Below, piece after piece: positions 24,911 through 34,061 of a DNA stretch of 64,000 nt (positions are counted from its first letter, which is position 1; the number at the start of each line of letters is the position of its first letter). The notes below the pieces were generated by a model that worked only from the letters and a program-made list of their open reading frames with translations, had not been told where the DNA came from and did not search any database. Location of the stretch: assembly GCF_000178115.2 (NCBI RefSeq), contig NC_014828.1, forward strand, positions 1,395,310 to 1,459,309. Direction: 5' to 3'. The position numbers and the translations under genes were made by a program. The DNA comes from Ethanoligenens harbinense YUAN-3 (GTDB taxonomy: Bacteria > Bacillota > Clostridia > Oscillospirales > Ethanoligenentaceae).

Positions 24911-25564
24911 TCAGAGCGTGCCGACCGCGGCGGCAATAAATTCGAGAAAATGCCGGATCAGCCGTTCCTGCTGTTCTTTGTCTATTTGTTCGGTGTTGAT
25001 CCGCATGACCAGCCCGAACATGGATGCCCAGATGATTTGAGCGGTCAGTTCCAGTTGGCTGTCGTCATAGCCGGCGCGGTCTTTCAGAATCACACGCAGG
25101 ATGTCGCGCATCATGCCGATCGCACGGCGGTCGGACGCTGCTCCCCGCTGCAGAACGGACGTGCGCGCGAGGACTGCGGGAGACTCGCCTAGCATCAGCG
25201 TTTTATAGTCTTCTTCCATGGTCAGGGCCAGCGTAATGAACCGGCGCAGGTTGTTCAACAGATACTCGACGGGATCGTTTCCGTGGCAATCGGGTGCCGA
25301 AAGCGCGTCTATAAATTGCTGGTATCTGTCGGAAATGATATGGTCGAGGATATCCTCTTTATCGCGGAAATAGTGGTAAACGTTAGCAGGAGAATACTCG
25401 ATTTTTTCGGCCAGTTTGCGGATGGAAAGTTTTTCAATGCCTTCGTTTCTCATGATCTCAATGGCGGCTTGCAGGATCTTTTCGCGCATTTCCGCTTTTT
25501 CCCGTTCTTTTCGTTCCTGTATCCCGATGATGCCATCCTCCTTTGAACATAATAAATTTTTCAA
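24911..25564 (-). CDS. TetR-family transcriptional regulator
   Basis: The HTH is IRKLAEKIEYSPANVYHYFR (about residues 48-67), followed by a helical ligand domain. It is probably the repressor of the downstream membrane protein/flavodoxin operon. The start is unclear: the TTG at 25564 has no ribosome site, a strong AAAGGAGG at 25537-25544 points to a start near 25528 where only ATC codons are in frame, and the first in-frame ATG is 25489. Inverted TTGAACA/TGTTCAA copies around 25540-25580 could be its operator. Confidence 0.85.
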   Translation of the reverse strand: MKNLLCSKEDGIIGIQERKEREKAEMREKILQAAIEIMRNEGIEKLSIRKLAEKIEYSPANVYHYFRDKEDILDHIISDRYQQFIDALSAPDCHGNDPVEYLLNNLRRFITLALTMEEDYKTLMLGESPAVLARTSVLQRGAASDRRAIGMMRDILRVILKDRAGYDDSQLELTAQIIWASMFGLVMRINTEQIDKEQQERLIRHFLEFIAAAVGTL

Positions 25565-25698
25565 ACAGTGTTCAATAAATATATACTATAAATTTTCAGG
25601 GCTGTCAAGAGGAATAAAGCAAAAAGATGAGGTTCGGTCGTGCCGGCGCCCGCATGGCGGGTGCAGCGTACCGCAGGCAACAGGATGTAAACCATCTA

Positions 25699-25748
25699 TT
25701 GACCACACCGGTCAACGGTGCTATACTGAAATTGACCGGTATGGTCAA
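25699..25748 (+). promoter_or_regulatory. Promoter with two TetR operator palindromes
   Basis: TTGACC-acacc-GGTCAA (25699-25715) and TTGACC-ggtat-GGTCAA (25732-25748) are two copies of the same 17-bp palindrome. The first TTGACC is also a -35 box: 17 bp later comes TATACT (25722-25727). The two operators therefore cover the -35 and the start point. This layout is what a self-repressing TetR protein would need. Confidence 0.85.
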
Positions 25749-25774
25749 TGAAGCGTGCCGGGGAGGTGGGACAT

Positions 25775-26404
25775 TTGAATGAAAAATTTATGAGCCTGAA
25801 CGCCGAAAAGCAAGCACGTATCCTCAATGCTGCATTGGAGGAGTTTGCAAAAAAAGGATATAAAAACGCCTCGACAAATGAGATCGTGCGAAAAGCGGGC
25901 ATTTCCAAGGGGCTGCTGTTCCATTACTTTGGCAATAAAAAACGGTTGTATCTGTTTCTCTACGATTACGCCAACGACGTTTTTACAAACGAATTTTTCA
26001 ACAGGCTGGATTATGGCAGGGCCGACCTGTTTAAACGTCTGAAACAAATGATCGAGCTGAAAATAGAGCTTAGCCGGAAACACCCCGACCTGTATGAGTT
26101 TATGGTCTGCGCGACTTTGGAGGATGTCGGCGGCATCAAGTCCGAGATTGAGACGAAGAGCCGGATCAGCATACAGGACAGCATGGCACGGGCTTTTGGA
26201 GGCCTGGACACATCCGGATTGAAGGAAGGACTGGACCTCCGCCGCGTTTTGGAGATCATCACATGGGTAGGGCAGGGGTTTGCCAATCGGCGTCTGTTGG
26301 AATATAAACGGGACCCGGCCAAGCGTGCCCGATTCGATATGCGCGCGGAAGCCGCAGAGTTCGATACCTACATCGCCATTCTGAAAGACGCCTTTTACAA
26401 ATGA
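25775..26404 (+). CDS. TetR-family regulator of the adjacent ABC exporter
   Basis: About 209 residues. The start is probably the TTG at 25775 (GGGGAGG 8 nt upstream); an ATG at 25748 would lie inside the operator and just after the -10. The HTH region is TNEIVRKAGISKGLLFHYFG. The gene's stop lies over the leader of the ATPase gene, and the four genes to 28937 look like one transcript repressed by this protein. Confidence 0.9.
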   Translation: MNEKFMSLNAEKQARILNAALEEFAKKGYKNASTNEIVRKAGISKGLLFHYFGNKKRLYLFLYDYANDVFTNEFFNRLDYGRADLFKRLKQMIELKIELSRKHPDLYEFMVCATLEDVGGIKSEIETKSRISIQDSMARAFGGLDTSGLKEGLDLRRVLEIITWVGQGFANRRLLEYKRDPAKRARFDMRAEAAEFDTYIAILKDAFYK

Positions 26405-26424
26405 ACATACGGGAGGGTACGGTC

Positions 26425-27315
26425 ATGAACGTGATCGAAATCAAAAACCTGACTAAATATTACGGCAGGTCCCGCGGCATCACCGATGTGAACCTGCGCG
26501 TGGAACAGGGGGAGATCTTTGGATTTATCGGGCCCAACGGCGCGGGCAAATCGACAACCATCCGCACGCTGCTGGGGCTGATCTATCCCACGAGCGGCAG
26601 CGCAACCGTTTTTGGAAAAAGCTGCGCAGCCTGTCCGGAAATCAAAAAGGAGATTGGCTACCTGCCTTCCGAGGTGTTCTATTACGACAACATGCGGGTG
26701 ATCGACCTGCTGCGGTATTCCGCCAGCTTTTATAAGAAAGACTGCACCAAACGCATCCACGAACTGGCCGATGCCATGAATCTGGATGTACATAAAAAGA
26801 TCGACGACCTTTCGTTCGGCAACAAGAAGAAGGTGGGCATCGTCCAGGGGCTGCTGCACGAACCAGAGCTCATCATCCTCGACGAGCCCACCAGCGGGCT
26901 CGACCCGCTGATGCAGCAGAAGTTCTTCGCCCTCATAGCGGCGGAAAACCAAAAGGGCGCGACGGTGTTCTTTTCGTCTCATATCCTCAGCGAGGTGCAG
27001 AAAATGTGCAACCGCGTGGCGTTTATCAAGGACGGTCGTATCATCCGCACGGAAAAGATGAGCGACCTGCAGGAAAACAGCTATAAACGCATCCATCTGG
27101 AGGCAAACGGGCCGGTTACGTCATCGTATTTCGCTATGGACGGCGTGCGCGACCTGAAAATGGAGGGCAATACGGCCGGCTTCCTGTTCAAGGGCAACGT
27201 CAACCCGTTGATGCAAAAGCTCGCCGCGCTCGATCTGCGCAACGTCTCCATCGAGGAACCGGATCTGGAGGAGATTTTCCTGCATGATTACGGGAGGGAG
27301 GACCGGACGGTATGA
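26425..27315 (+). CDS. ABC exporter ATP-binding protein (BcrA-like)
   Basis: A 296-residue ATPase with Walker A GPNGAGKST, signature LSFGNKKKV (a variant of LSGGQ), Walker B LIILDEPTSGLD, H-loop SSHIL, and a 75-residue C-terminal extension usual in the drug/antibiotic exporter (DrrA/BcrA) group. The ATG at 26425 has GGGAGGG 7 nt upstream. Two ABC-2-type permeases follow, the first overlapping by 4 bp. Confidence 0.92.
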   Translation: MNVIEIKNLTKYYGRSRGITDVNLRVEQGEIFGFIGPNGAGKSTTIRTLLGLIYPTSGSATVFGKSCAACPEIKKEIGYLPSEVFYYDNMRVIDLLRYSASFYKKDCTKRIHELADAMNLDVHKKIDDLSFGNKKKVGIVQGLLHEPELIILDEPTSGLDPLMQQKFFALIAAENQKGATVFFSSHILSEVQKMCNRVAFIKDGRIIRTEKMSDLQENSYKRIHLEANGPVTSSYFAMDGVRDLKMEGNTAGFLFKGNVNPLMQKLAALDLRNVSIEEPDLEEIFLHDYGREDRTV

Positions 27316-28112
27316 ATATATACCTGCACGAGTTGAAGACCCTGCGCCGCTCCACCATCGTCTGGACATGCGCCATCATCGCGCTGGCTGCACTGTATTT
27401 CTCGTTTTATCCCGGTGTCGTGCATGACGCGGGCGATTTTAAAAAGCTGATGAGCGGCTATCCGGCGCCTATTCGGGCGGCACTGGGCATCTCGCTCGAT
27501 AATGTGACGTCCGTCCTGGGCTATTACACCATGGTGTTTGCATTCGTTCCACTCTGCGGTGCAATCCAGTCCATGATTTTCGGCATGTCCGTCCTTTCGC
27601 GGGAAACAAGGGAGCGGACGGCGGATTTTCTAATGGTCAAGCCTGTTTCGCGTACGGCTATCGTGAGTGCCAAGCTGCTGGCAGCCGTAACCATGCTGAT
27701 TGGCACCAACACGCTCTATGATGCCGCAGCCTTTTTCCTTGCATTCATCGTCAAGACGTCAGACTTCAGTGGGCGGGTGCTTTTCCTCATCAACCTCACG
27801 CTTTTGTTCATCCAGCTTGTTTTTTTGGCCTTGGGGCTGTTCATTTCGGTGTTTTTCAAAAAACTCCGGTCCGTGCTTCCGGTTTCCCTCGGCGTCGTCT
27901 TGGGGCTTTATATGCTGGGAGCGCTCGCAGTCACCGGTAAAGACGCGGATGTCGTCCGGTTTTTCTTTCCGTTCAAATATTTTGACATCGCCTACGTCAC
28001 CAAACACGCAGGATATGAAATGCCTTATCTCATCACCGGAGCGGTCGTCGTGCTGGCGGCGGTTGCAGCCGCATATCTCATTTATGCCAAAAAAGATATT
28101 CACGCCGTGTGA
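27312..28112 (+). CDS. ABC-2-type permease subunit 1
   Basis: A 266-residue permease with six membrane segments. The block LSRETRERTADFLMVKPVSRTAIVSAKLL (about 95-123) is the cytoplasmic coupling region of ABC-2 permeases with the E-R-E/D-G-T-like pattern. It overlaps the ATPase gene (ATGA) and has the same layout as the next gene, so the transporter is probably a heterodimer. Confidence 0.9.
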   Translation: MNIYLHELKTLRRSTIVWTCAIIALAALYFSFYPGVVHDAGDFKKLMSGYPAPIRAALGISLDNVTSVLGYYTMVFAFVPLCGAIQSMIFGMSVLSRETRERTADFLMVKPVSRTAIVSAKLLAAVTMLIGTNTLYDAAAFFLAFIVKTSDFSGRVLFLINLTLLFIQLVFLALGLFISVFFKKLRSVLPVSLGVVLGLYMLGALAVTGKDADVVRFFFPFKYFDIAYVTKHAGYEMPYLITGAVVVLAAVAAAYLIYAKKDIHAV

Positions 28113-28142
28113 ACCGCCGGAAGAAAGGGGGGTCAGTCTGTT

Positions 28143-28937
28143 ATGAACCTGTTTATGCGGGAGCTCAGGGCCAATCGAAACGCCTTGATTATCTGGAGCG
28201 TCTGCATGGTGCTGCTGGTCATCAGCGGCATGTCGAAATACACGGCCTATTCTGCGGGTGGGGCGAACGGCCAGATTTTCAGCAATCTGCCTTATTCCAT
28301 CAAAGCGCTGCTGGGGTTCGGTTCGTTTGATGTGACCACTATGAGCGGCTATTTTGGCATGCTGTTTCTCTATATAGAGCTTGCCGCCGCCATACACGCT
28401 GTTTTGCTGGGTTCCGGCATCCTCTCAAAAGAGGAGCGCGATAAAACGACCGAATTTCTGATCGTCAAGCCGGTTTCACGTACGTCCATCCTTACGTCCA
28501 AGCTGCTGGCCGCTCTGGTGAATATTCTGGTGCTGAACCTTGTCTCGCTTGTTTTTTCCCTGACGGCGGTGTCCGCTTATAACAAGGGCAAAGGCATCTC
28601 CGGCGAAATCGTGGCATTTATGGCGAGCATGCTGTTGGTACAGTTGATTTTCCTTTCGCTCGGCTTTGCGTTGGCTGCCGTTCTCCGGCATCCGAAAACC
28701 GCGGGGTCCGTCAGTACCGGCGTGCTGCTTGGCTCGTTCGTGCTGTCCAAAGTTACGGATCTGACCGATAAGCTCGATGCGCTGAACCTGCTTTCTCCGT
28801 TCAAATATTTCAGTTATCAGGACATCGTGTTCGGACGCGGGCTCCATGCCGGCGCCGTGTTCCTTTCGCTCCTGCTTTCCGCCGCTCTCATCGCCTGCAC
28901 CTATGTTTTCTATAAAAAGCGGGATCTGAGTATCTGA
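28143..28937 (+). CDS. ABC-2-type permease subunit 2
   Basis: A 264-residue paralogue of the preceding permease, sharing the coupling block (LSKEERDKTTEFLIVKPVSR) and six hydrophobic segments. A G-rich ribosome site precedes the ATG. It is the last gene of the TetR-ABC operon. The exported substrate is unknown, and the strong twin operators suggest an inducible detoxification pump. Confidence 0.9.
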   Translation: MNLFMRELRANRNALIIWSVCMVLLVISGMSKYTAYSAGGANGQIFSNLPYSIKALLGFGSFDVTTMSGYFGMLFLYIELAAAIHAVLLGSGILSKEERDKTTEFLIVKPVSRTSILTSKLLAALVNILVLNLVSLVFSLTAVSAYNKGKGISGEIVAFMASMLLVQLIFLSLGFALAAVLRHPKTAGSVSTGVLLGSFVLSKVTDLTDKLDALNLLSPFKYFSYQDIVFGRGLHAGAVFLSLLLSAALIACTYVFYKKRDLSI

Positions 28938-29013
28938 AGCGCGGCATGCGCGGATAATTGCGCGATCTCTGCGAATGTGATATTCTGGTACGGATAATAG
29001 AGACGGAATGAGA

Positions 29014-29038
29014 CGGCAGGCTCTGTTGCAGCCTGCCG
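29014..29038. promoter_or_regulatory. 9-bp perfect hairpin between exporter operon and MOSC-MoaC gene
   Basis: CGGCAGGCT-ctgttgc-AGCCTGCCG is a perfect stem with a 7-nt loop. No T-run follows on the plus strand, so it is not a standard terminator. It lies 38 bp before the MOSC-MoaC start and could be a terminator of the upstream operon in another form, or a leader structure. Confidence 0.45.
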
Positions 29039-29076
29039 CATAGATAGGAAACTGTTTTGTACAGGCGGGAGGAACT

Positions 29077-30084
29077 ATGCAGAAAATGGGCAGGGTCGTT
29101 TCAGTCAATCGTAGCGAGGTAAAAGGCGTGGTGAAAGTGCCGGTTGCAAGCGGGGAACTGCGTGTAGACGTGGGTTTGATGGGGGATGCCCACGCGGGCA
29201 CCGGGAAGCGGCAGATCAGCCTTCTGGCGGCGGAAAGCATTGAAAAAATGCAAAAACAAGGGGCACAAGGCCTTGTGCCCGGCAGTTTCGCCGAAAACAT
29301 CACTACGCAAGGGGTGGAGCTTTACACCCTTCCGGTGGGCACGCGGCTGCAAATCGGTGAAACGCTCCATGTTGTAACCCAAATCGGGAAGGAATGCCAC
29401 AAAGGCTGCGCCATACGGGAACTGGTGGGCGATTGCGTCATGCCCCGTGAAGGGATTTTTACCAATGTGCTCAAAGGCGGCACCGTCCGTTCCGGCGACG
29501 CCGTGACGATTCTGCCGTATGCCGGCGACAAACAGGGCGACGGTGTGCCGGTGGATGATACGCCCGCTTTTTCACATCTGGATCAAGATGGGAATATCCG
29601 AATGGTGGATGTGTCGCAGAAGGATGACACGCAAAGGCGGGCGGTGGCGGTCGGACGGATCGCCATGTCTCCCGAAACGCTGTCGGCTGTTTATGACGGC
29701 AGCCTCCCCAAAGGAGATGTGCTGGCTGCCGCGCGCATTGCCGGTGCGATGGCGGCAAAGAAAACGTCCGCCCTCATTCCCATGTGCCATCTGCTGGCGC
29801 TGCACGCGGTATCGGTGGTGCTGTCGCGGAATGAGCAGGAACACTGCATCGACATCACGGCCTCCGTTTCCTGCACCGGTAAGACCGGTGTGGAGATGGA
29901 GGCGTTGACGGCCGTTTCGGTTGCCGCGCTGACGATTTACGATATGTGTAAGGCCGTTGACAAAAACATGGAGATCGGCGGGATCATGCTGATGGAAAAA
30001 TCCGGCGGCAAAAGCGGACAGTATTTCCGTTCGTCTGCCTCGGGGCCGGCGGATGAACAGAAGCGGGGCATTCCGGCTGTTTGA
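29077..30084 (+). CDS. MOSC domain - MoaC fusion protein (molybdenum cofactor)
   Basis: A 335-residue two-domain protein. Residues about 1-148 are a MOSC domain ([30 protein letters not shown], and the conserved cysteine region [11 protein letters not shown]). Residues about 162-318 are MoaC, cyclic pyranopterin monophosphate synthase ([46 protein letters not shown]). MoaC completes cPMP from the MoaA product. MOSC proteins handle sulfur or bind the finished cofactor. No other moa/moe genes are nearby. GGGAGG lies 4 nt before the ATG. Confidence 0.93.
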   Translation: MQKMGRVVSVNRSEVKGVVKVPVASGELRVDVGLMGDAHAGTGKRQISLLAAESIEKMQKQGAQGLVPGSFAENITTQGVELYTLPVGTRLQIGETLHVVTQIGKECHKGCAIRELVGDCVMPREGIFTNVLKGGTVRSGDAVTILPYAGDKQGDGVPVDDTPAFSHLDQDGNIRMVDVSQKDDTQRRAVAVGRIAMSPETLSAVYDGSLPKGDVLAAARIAGAMAAKKTSALIPMCHLLALHAVSVVLSRNEQEHCIDITASVSCTGKTGVEMEALTAVSVAALTIYDMCKAVDKNMEIGGIMLMEKSGGKSGQYFRSSASGPADEQKRGIPAV

Positions 30085-30296
30085 GTTCCGTATCTCCATA
30101 AGATCGCGCCTGTCCGGCCTGCTGCGCCGGATTTACAAGTAGTCGGGGGGTTCCCAGACCTTGCGGGTATTTTACCGTTTTGAGAGATGCAGGTACTGTC
30201 AAAATGCATGAAAAAGGAGTATAATAGTTCTATGCAGCAATGGAAGAATCCGGAAGTGTGACAGAAAAAGCGACATATGAAGGGAAGGAAAAGACA

Positions 30297-31592
30297 ATGT
30301 GGGCTTATAACAGTGTCTTTTATCAGATCTATCCGTTCGGCTTTTGCGGCGCGCCCAAGGAAAATGACGGCATAACGCTCAACCGCATCCGGAAAGTAAC
30401 CGAGTGGATTCCGCATATTCGGAAGACAGGGGCAAACGCCATCTATTTCTGCCCGATCTTTTCTGCGGACAGGCATGGTTATGATACCAGAGATTACCGT
30501 ACGGTGGATGGCCGCTTGGGCTCGAACGCTGATTTTGCGGCCGTCTGCGATTCGTTGCATATGGCGGGTTTCCACGTTGTGCTGGACGGTGTCTTCAATC
30601 ATGTGGGCCGCGGGTTCTGGGCTTTTCAGGACGTGCTGAAAAACCGCGAACGCTCCCTTTATAAGGACTGGTTTGTCAATCTGCGTTTCGATGGGGACAA
30701 TGGCTATCACGACGGGCTCTGGTATGAAGGCTGGGAAGGGCATTATGAACTGGTCAAGCTGAATTTGCAGAACCCGGCGGTTGTCCAGCATCTGTTCGAC
30801 GCCATCGCCGGCTGGGTGCGGGAATTCGACATCGACGGCCTGCGGCTGGATGTGGCATACAGCCTGCCGCACGATTTCCTGCGCAGTCTGCGCACGTTCT
30901 GCAATGGGCTCAAACCCGATTTCTATCTGCTGGGCGAAGTGATGCACGGGGATTACAGAACGGTGCTGAACGACGAGATGCTCAACAGCGTGACCAACTA
31001 TCAGGCATATAAAGGACTGTGGTCGAGCTTCAACAGCATGAACCTGTTTGAAATCAACAGCACCATGGAAAACCAGTATGGGCTTTATCAAGGAAAAAAC
31101 ATGCTCAATTTTGTGGATAATCACGATGTGACCCGTGTGGCCAGTATCCTGACCAATCCCGAGCATCTCAAGCTGATTTATGCGCTGCTGTTTGCCATGC
31201 CGGGTACTCCCTGCCTGTATTACGGCAGTGAATGGGGGGCCTTGGGCAAAAAAGAATCCGGAAGCGACGACGAACTGCGTCCCTGCTTTGAGGAACCCGT
31301 CGAAAACGACCTCACGGATTTCATCGCTGTGTGCAGCAAGGCATATATACAGGAAAAGGCGTTGCACGCCGGGCATTTCCGCAAAGTGCTGCTCACCAAT
31401 CGGCAGTATATTTTTGAGCGGGAGTGTGAAGGCGAGCGCATCCTCGTCGCCATCAACGCGGATGCGGAACGCTATGTGGCGCACTTTAACGCCAATGCAG
31501 GCTGTGCCGTCGATCTGCTGACAGGGAAAAAGCACGATTTCGGCGGAGGCAGCGAACTGATGCCGTACAGCGCGGCATATTGGAAGATCTAA
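30297..31592 (+). CDS. GH13 alpha-amylase family glycosidase
   Basis: A 431-residue cytoplasmic enzyme (no signal peptide). GH13 conserved regions are VVLDGVFNHVG, GLRLDVA with the nucleophile aspartate, LLGEVM with the acid/base glutamate, and FVDNHDVTR with the third carboxylate. It resembles intracellular maltodextrin-acting enzymes in length. The start is taken at 30297 with GGGAAGG upstream. An earlier ATG at 30240 would begin only a few bases after a TATAAT box (30223 area). It is monocistronic with a strong terminator after it. Confidence 0.92.
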   Translation: MWAYNSVFYQIYPFGFCGAPKENDGITLNRIRKVTEWIPHIRKTGANAIYFCPIFSADRHGYDTRDYRTVDGRLGSNADFAAVCDSLHMAGFHVVLDGVFNHVGRGFWAFQDVLKNRERSLYKDWFVNLRFDGDNGYHDGLWYEGWEGHYELVKLNLQNPAVVQHLFDAIAGWVREFDIDGLRLDVAYSLPHDFLRSLRTFCNGLKPDFYLLGEVMHGDYRTVLNDEMLNSVTNYQAYKGLWSSFNSMNLFEINSTMENQYGLYQGKNMLNFVDNHDVTRVASILTNPEHLKLIYALLFAMPGTPCLYYGSEWGALGKKESGSDDELRPCFEEPVENDLTDFIAVCSKAYIQEKALHAGHFRKVLLTNRQYIFERECEGERILVAINADAERYVAHFNANAGCAVDLLTGKKHDFGGGSELMPYSAAYWKI

Positions 31593-31610
31593 GCGCCGGT
31601 TCGGCGAAAA

Positions 31611-31650
31611 CAGCACAGCGCCGCCCGTTTGTTCGGGCGGCGCTGTGCTG
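31611..31650. terminator. 17-bp perfect hairpin between convergent genes
   Basis: CAGCACAGCGCCGCCCG (31611-31627) pairs perfectly with CGGGCGGCGCTGTGCTG (31634-31650) around TTTGTT. It lies between the ends of the GH13 gene and the UbiB gene and can stop transcription from both sides, although no clear T-run follows. Confidence 0.7.
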
Positions 31651-31688
31651 TATGCGGGGGAGCAATCGGCGGATACCGAGAGCCGCGC

Positions 31689-33263
31689 TCAGTTTGACCG
31701 GAGAATGCCGATCAGCAGAAAAATGCCGAGCACCGCGGCACAGCCATACCCTGCCATGCCGAGCCACGAAAAACCGTTCCATCGCCCCGTGGCGCCGGTG
31801 TGCAGAAGGATCGAGGCGCCGATAAGCAGGGCAGAAATGAGCACACAGAGGATCGCGCGGTTGACCATCCGGTCGACCCGGTGCAGGAACCGGTCGCGCT
31901 CGGGGTCCCGGACTTTGATGGTGAATCCGCCCGCCTGCATCTTGTCCACCAGCCGGAAGAGTTTTGCGGGAATCTTAACGCCCAGGGAACCGGACTGGTA
32001 TGCGTTGCGGAGAATCTCCGCAACCTGCTGCCGGACGTTTTCGCCGTGCAGGAACTGCCGTACCCCATAATTGGCGGAGATGGTCATCATGTTGATTTCC
32101 GGGGAAATGCTTGCCAGCACGCTTTCCATGGTCAGCAGGCCTTTGCCCAGCATTGTCACCTCTTTGGGGATGACGATGCCGTTCTTCCGGCAGATGCGGA
32201 ACATTTCTTTGGAAAGCTCCGCGATGTTCAGCGCATCGAACGAGGCCGCGATGTATTTTTCATAAAACAGCGCGATCTCATCGTGGAGTCGTTCAATGTC
32301 CACCGCGCTTTTTTGGATACCCAGGCGCATGATGGCCTCGGTCATCATGTCCACATCGTTTGCGGCAATGCCCCGAAAGAGATCATTGAGCCGTTTACGG
32401 GTCCATTTATCCAACGTGCCCATCAGCCCGAAATCCACATACACGATTTGGCCGCCGGAAACGAGAATATTGCCGGGATGCGGATCAGCGTGGAAAAAAC
32501 CATCCTCGAAAATCTGCTTCATGTAGTTGTTGGCCAGCTTGACACCAATGTCCTGCCGGTCGTACCCCTGTGCGTCCAGCGTGGCAATGTCCTTGATCTT
32601 GATGCCCTCGATGTACTGCATGACCAAAATGGTTTCGGTGGTGCAGGCATCGTACACGCCTGGTGCGGAAATGCAGCGGACATCACGGTTGTTTCTGGAA
32701 AACTGCCGGATGTTCTGTGCTTCTTTTAAAAAATCCAGCTCCAGCTGAATGTTTTTTTCCAGTTCGTTCAATACATCCTGCACGTTCACAACGTCAAACA
32801 GCGGGCCGATCTTGAAAAAACGCGACAGCAGGCGCAGAATCGCAATGTCGTTCAGGATGGTTTTTTTGGCGTTGGGCCGCTGAATCTTGACAGCGACATC
32901 TTCCCCGCCTGTGAGAGTGGCACGGTGCACCTCCGCCAGAGATGCGGCGGCGATGGCCTTGGGGTCAAAAACGGGGAACACCGATTCAAGAGGTCTGTGC
33001 AGGCTGCTTTCTATGGCCGCACGAATCTTCTCGAACGACTCGGGCTCCACCGTGTCCTGCAGTTTCTGGAATTCCTTTTGGTAGGCGGGGGGAATAATAT
33101 CCGGGCGCGTCGACAAAACCTGCCCGATTTTGACGAAAGTCGGTCCCAGTTCTTCAAAGGCACGGCGCAGGTTCGCGGGGTCTTTCAGCCCTTTCGTGAC
33201 ACCGTGCTTGATAAATACGGCGATGATCTGCCTGACCCGGTCCCGTTTACGTTCTCTTTTCAT
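31689..33263 (-). CDS. UbiB/ABC1-family atypical kinase-like protein
   Basis: A 524-residue protein with the family hallmarks: KxGQ motif in FVKIGQVLSTRPDIIP, the Ala-rich loop AAASLAEVHRA, VAVKIQRP with the ATP lysine, and catalytic-loop sequence HADPHPGN with VDFG for metal binding. Two C-terminal hydrophobic segments anchor it to the membrane. Family members support quinone or lipid metabolism. Here it follows a phasin-like gene by 18 bp, a pairing frequent in Clostridia. Confidence 0.93.
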   Translation of the reverse strand: MKRERKRDRVRQIIAVFIKHGVTKGLKDPANLRRAFEELGPTFVKIGQVLSTRPDIIPPAYQKEFQKLQDTVEPESFEKIRAAIESSLHRPLESVFPVFDPKAIAAASLAEVHRATLTGGEDVAVKIQRPNAKKTILNDIAILRLLSRFFKIGPLFDVVNVQDVLNELEKNIQLELDFLKEAQNIRQFSRNNRDVRCISAPGVYDACTTETILVMQYIEGIKIKDIATLDAQGYDRQDIGVKLANNYMKQIFEDGFFHADPHPGNILVSGGQIVYVDFGLMGTLDKWTRKRLNDLFRGIAANDVDMMTEAIMRLGIQKSAVDIERLHDEIALFYEKYIAASFDALNIAELSKEMFRICRKNGIVIPKEVTMLGKGLLTMESVLASISPEINMMTISANYGVRQFLHGENVRQQVAEILRNAYQSGSLGVKIPAKLFRLVDKMQAGGFTIKVRDPERDRFLHRVDRMVNRAILCVLISALLIGASILLHTGATGRWNGFSWLGMAGYGCAAVLGIFLLIGILRSN

Positions 33264-33281
33264 ATCTCTTTACGGTCCGCG

Positions 33282-33569
33282 TCAGCGGTTTTCCAGTTTT
33301 TCAACCCGGTCCTTCAAATCCTCGATGTCCTGTTTGGTGGCGAGGTTCAGGTCGGCCAATGCGTCTTTCAGCGACTGGACATTGAATTTTCCATCTTCGG
33401 TGCGGTATTTGTCGGTCTGCCGTTTGAGTTCCTCGTTGAGTTCTTTGCCTTCGTTGACGGCGATTTCGCCTTTTTTAACCAGTTCGCCGACGATCTCTTC
33501 GGCTTTTTCATACGTGGAGGCGACACTGCCGATGCCCGCAAGCAGCAATTTGCGCAATGTGAGTTCCAT
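33282..33569 (-). CDS. Phasin-like coiled-coil protein
   Basis: A 95-residue protein: a short hydrophobic helix (about 5-18), then a long charged amphipathic helix with heptads ending LKDRVEKLENR. It resembles phasin/PhaF-type proteins found upstream of UbiB genes. The conserved pairing suggests a partner or localisation role. The molecular function is unknown. Confidence 0.7.
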   Translation of the reverse strand: MELTLRKLLLAGIGSVASTYEKAEEIVGELVKKGEIAVNEGKELNEELKRQTDKYRTEDGKFNVQSLKDALADLNLATKQDIEDLKDRVEKLENR

Positions 33570-33914
33570 GATACATTCTCCTTTACAATCGGCTTTTGTT
33601 TGTCCAGACTCCGCTTCTATATTATACCACGTTGCGGGAAAGGATGGTAGATGGGGATTTCGGTGCGGGCTGCAGGCCCGGCGTTGGCAGAACTTGACGT
33701 CCCGATGGGGGCGTGATAGAATTTACCCGTTGACAGGCGCGGAACACGGCCGGGTTCTGCCAATACTGGCAAAACCCATGCAGGGTCCGCTCAGAGGGTG
33801 CCCGCCATGGGGGGCGGGTCGTTTCTTGCATAGCCGGGTCGGTTATCTTAAGGGGAGGGCATATCCGCTTTTCTTCTTTGGGTACTTATCTGCAAGAAGA
33901 AGCGGCGGGCGGCA

Positions 33915-33943
33915 TTGTAATCTTTTTCCTCTTGCGCTATAAT
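33915..33943 (+). promoter_or_regulatory. Promoter of the HD-GYP gene in the 33570-34061 gap
   Basis: TTGTAA (33915-33920) and TATAAT (33938-33943) with a 17-bp spacer give a good promoter about 110 nt before the HD-GYP start. The remaining 490-bp gap holds no gene I can support. It has several G/C-rich short inverted repeats (for example around 33800-33830). Confidence 0.6.
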
Positions 33944-34061
33944 CACATAATATACGGATTTTGATTTGACGGATCGCGTTGACCGGGTGGGGCAAACCGG
34001 GTCCGACAGGAAGAGGGGAGAAATCCGGCGGCGCAGAATTTAAAAACAGAGGTTGGAAGAC

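Noticed and set aside
23929-24936. Upstream extension of the flavodoxin-domain gene to 506 codons
   Set aside because: The extra part runs through the coding region of the membrane protein in another frame. The flavodoxin domain begins exactly at the ATG at 23928, which overlaps the previous stop.
28938-29076. Moco riboswitch before the MOSC-MoaC gene
   Set aside because: The gap is short and contains a single 9-bp hairpin. None of the conserved Moco RNA blocks was recognised.
29937-31616. 559-codon frame antisense to the GH13 gene
   Set aside because: It is a mirror of a strongly supported enzyme gene with all catalytic motifs on the other strand.
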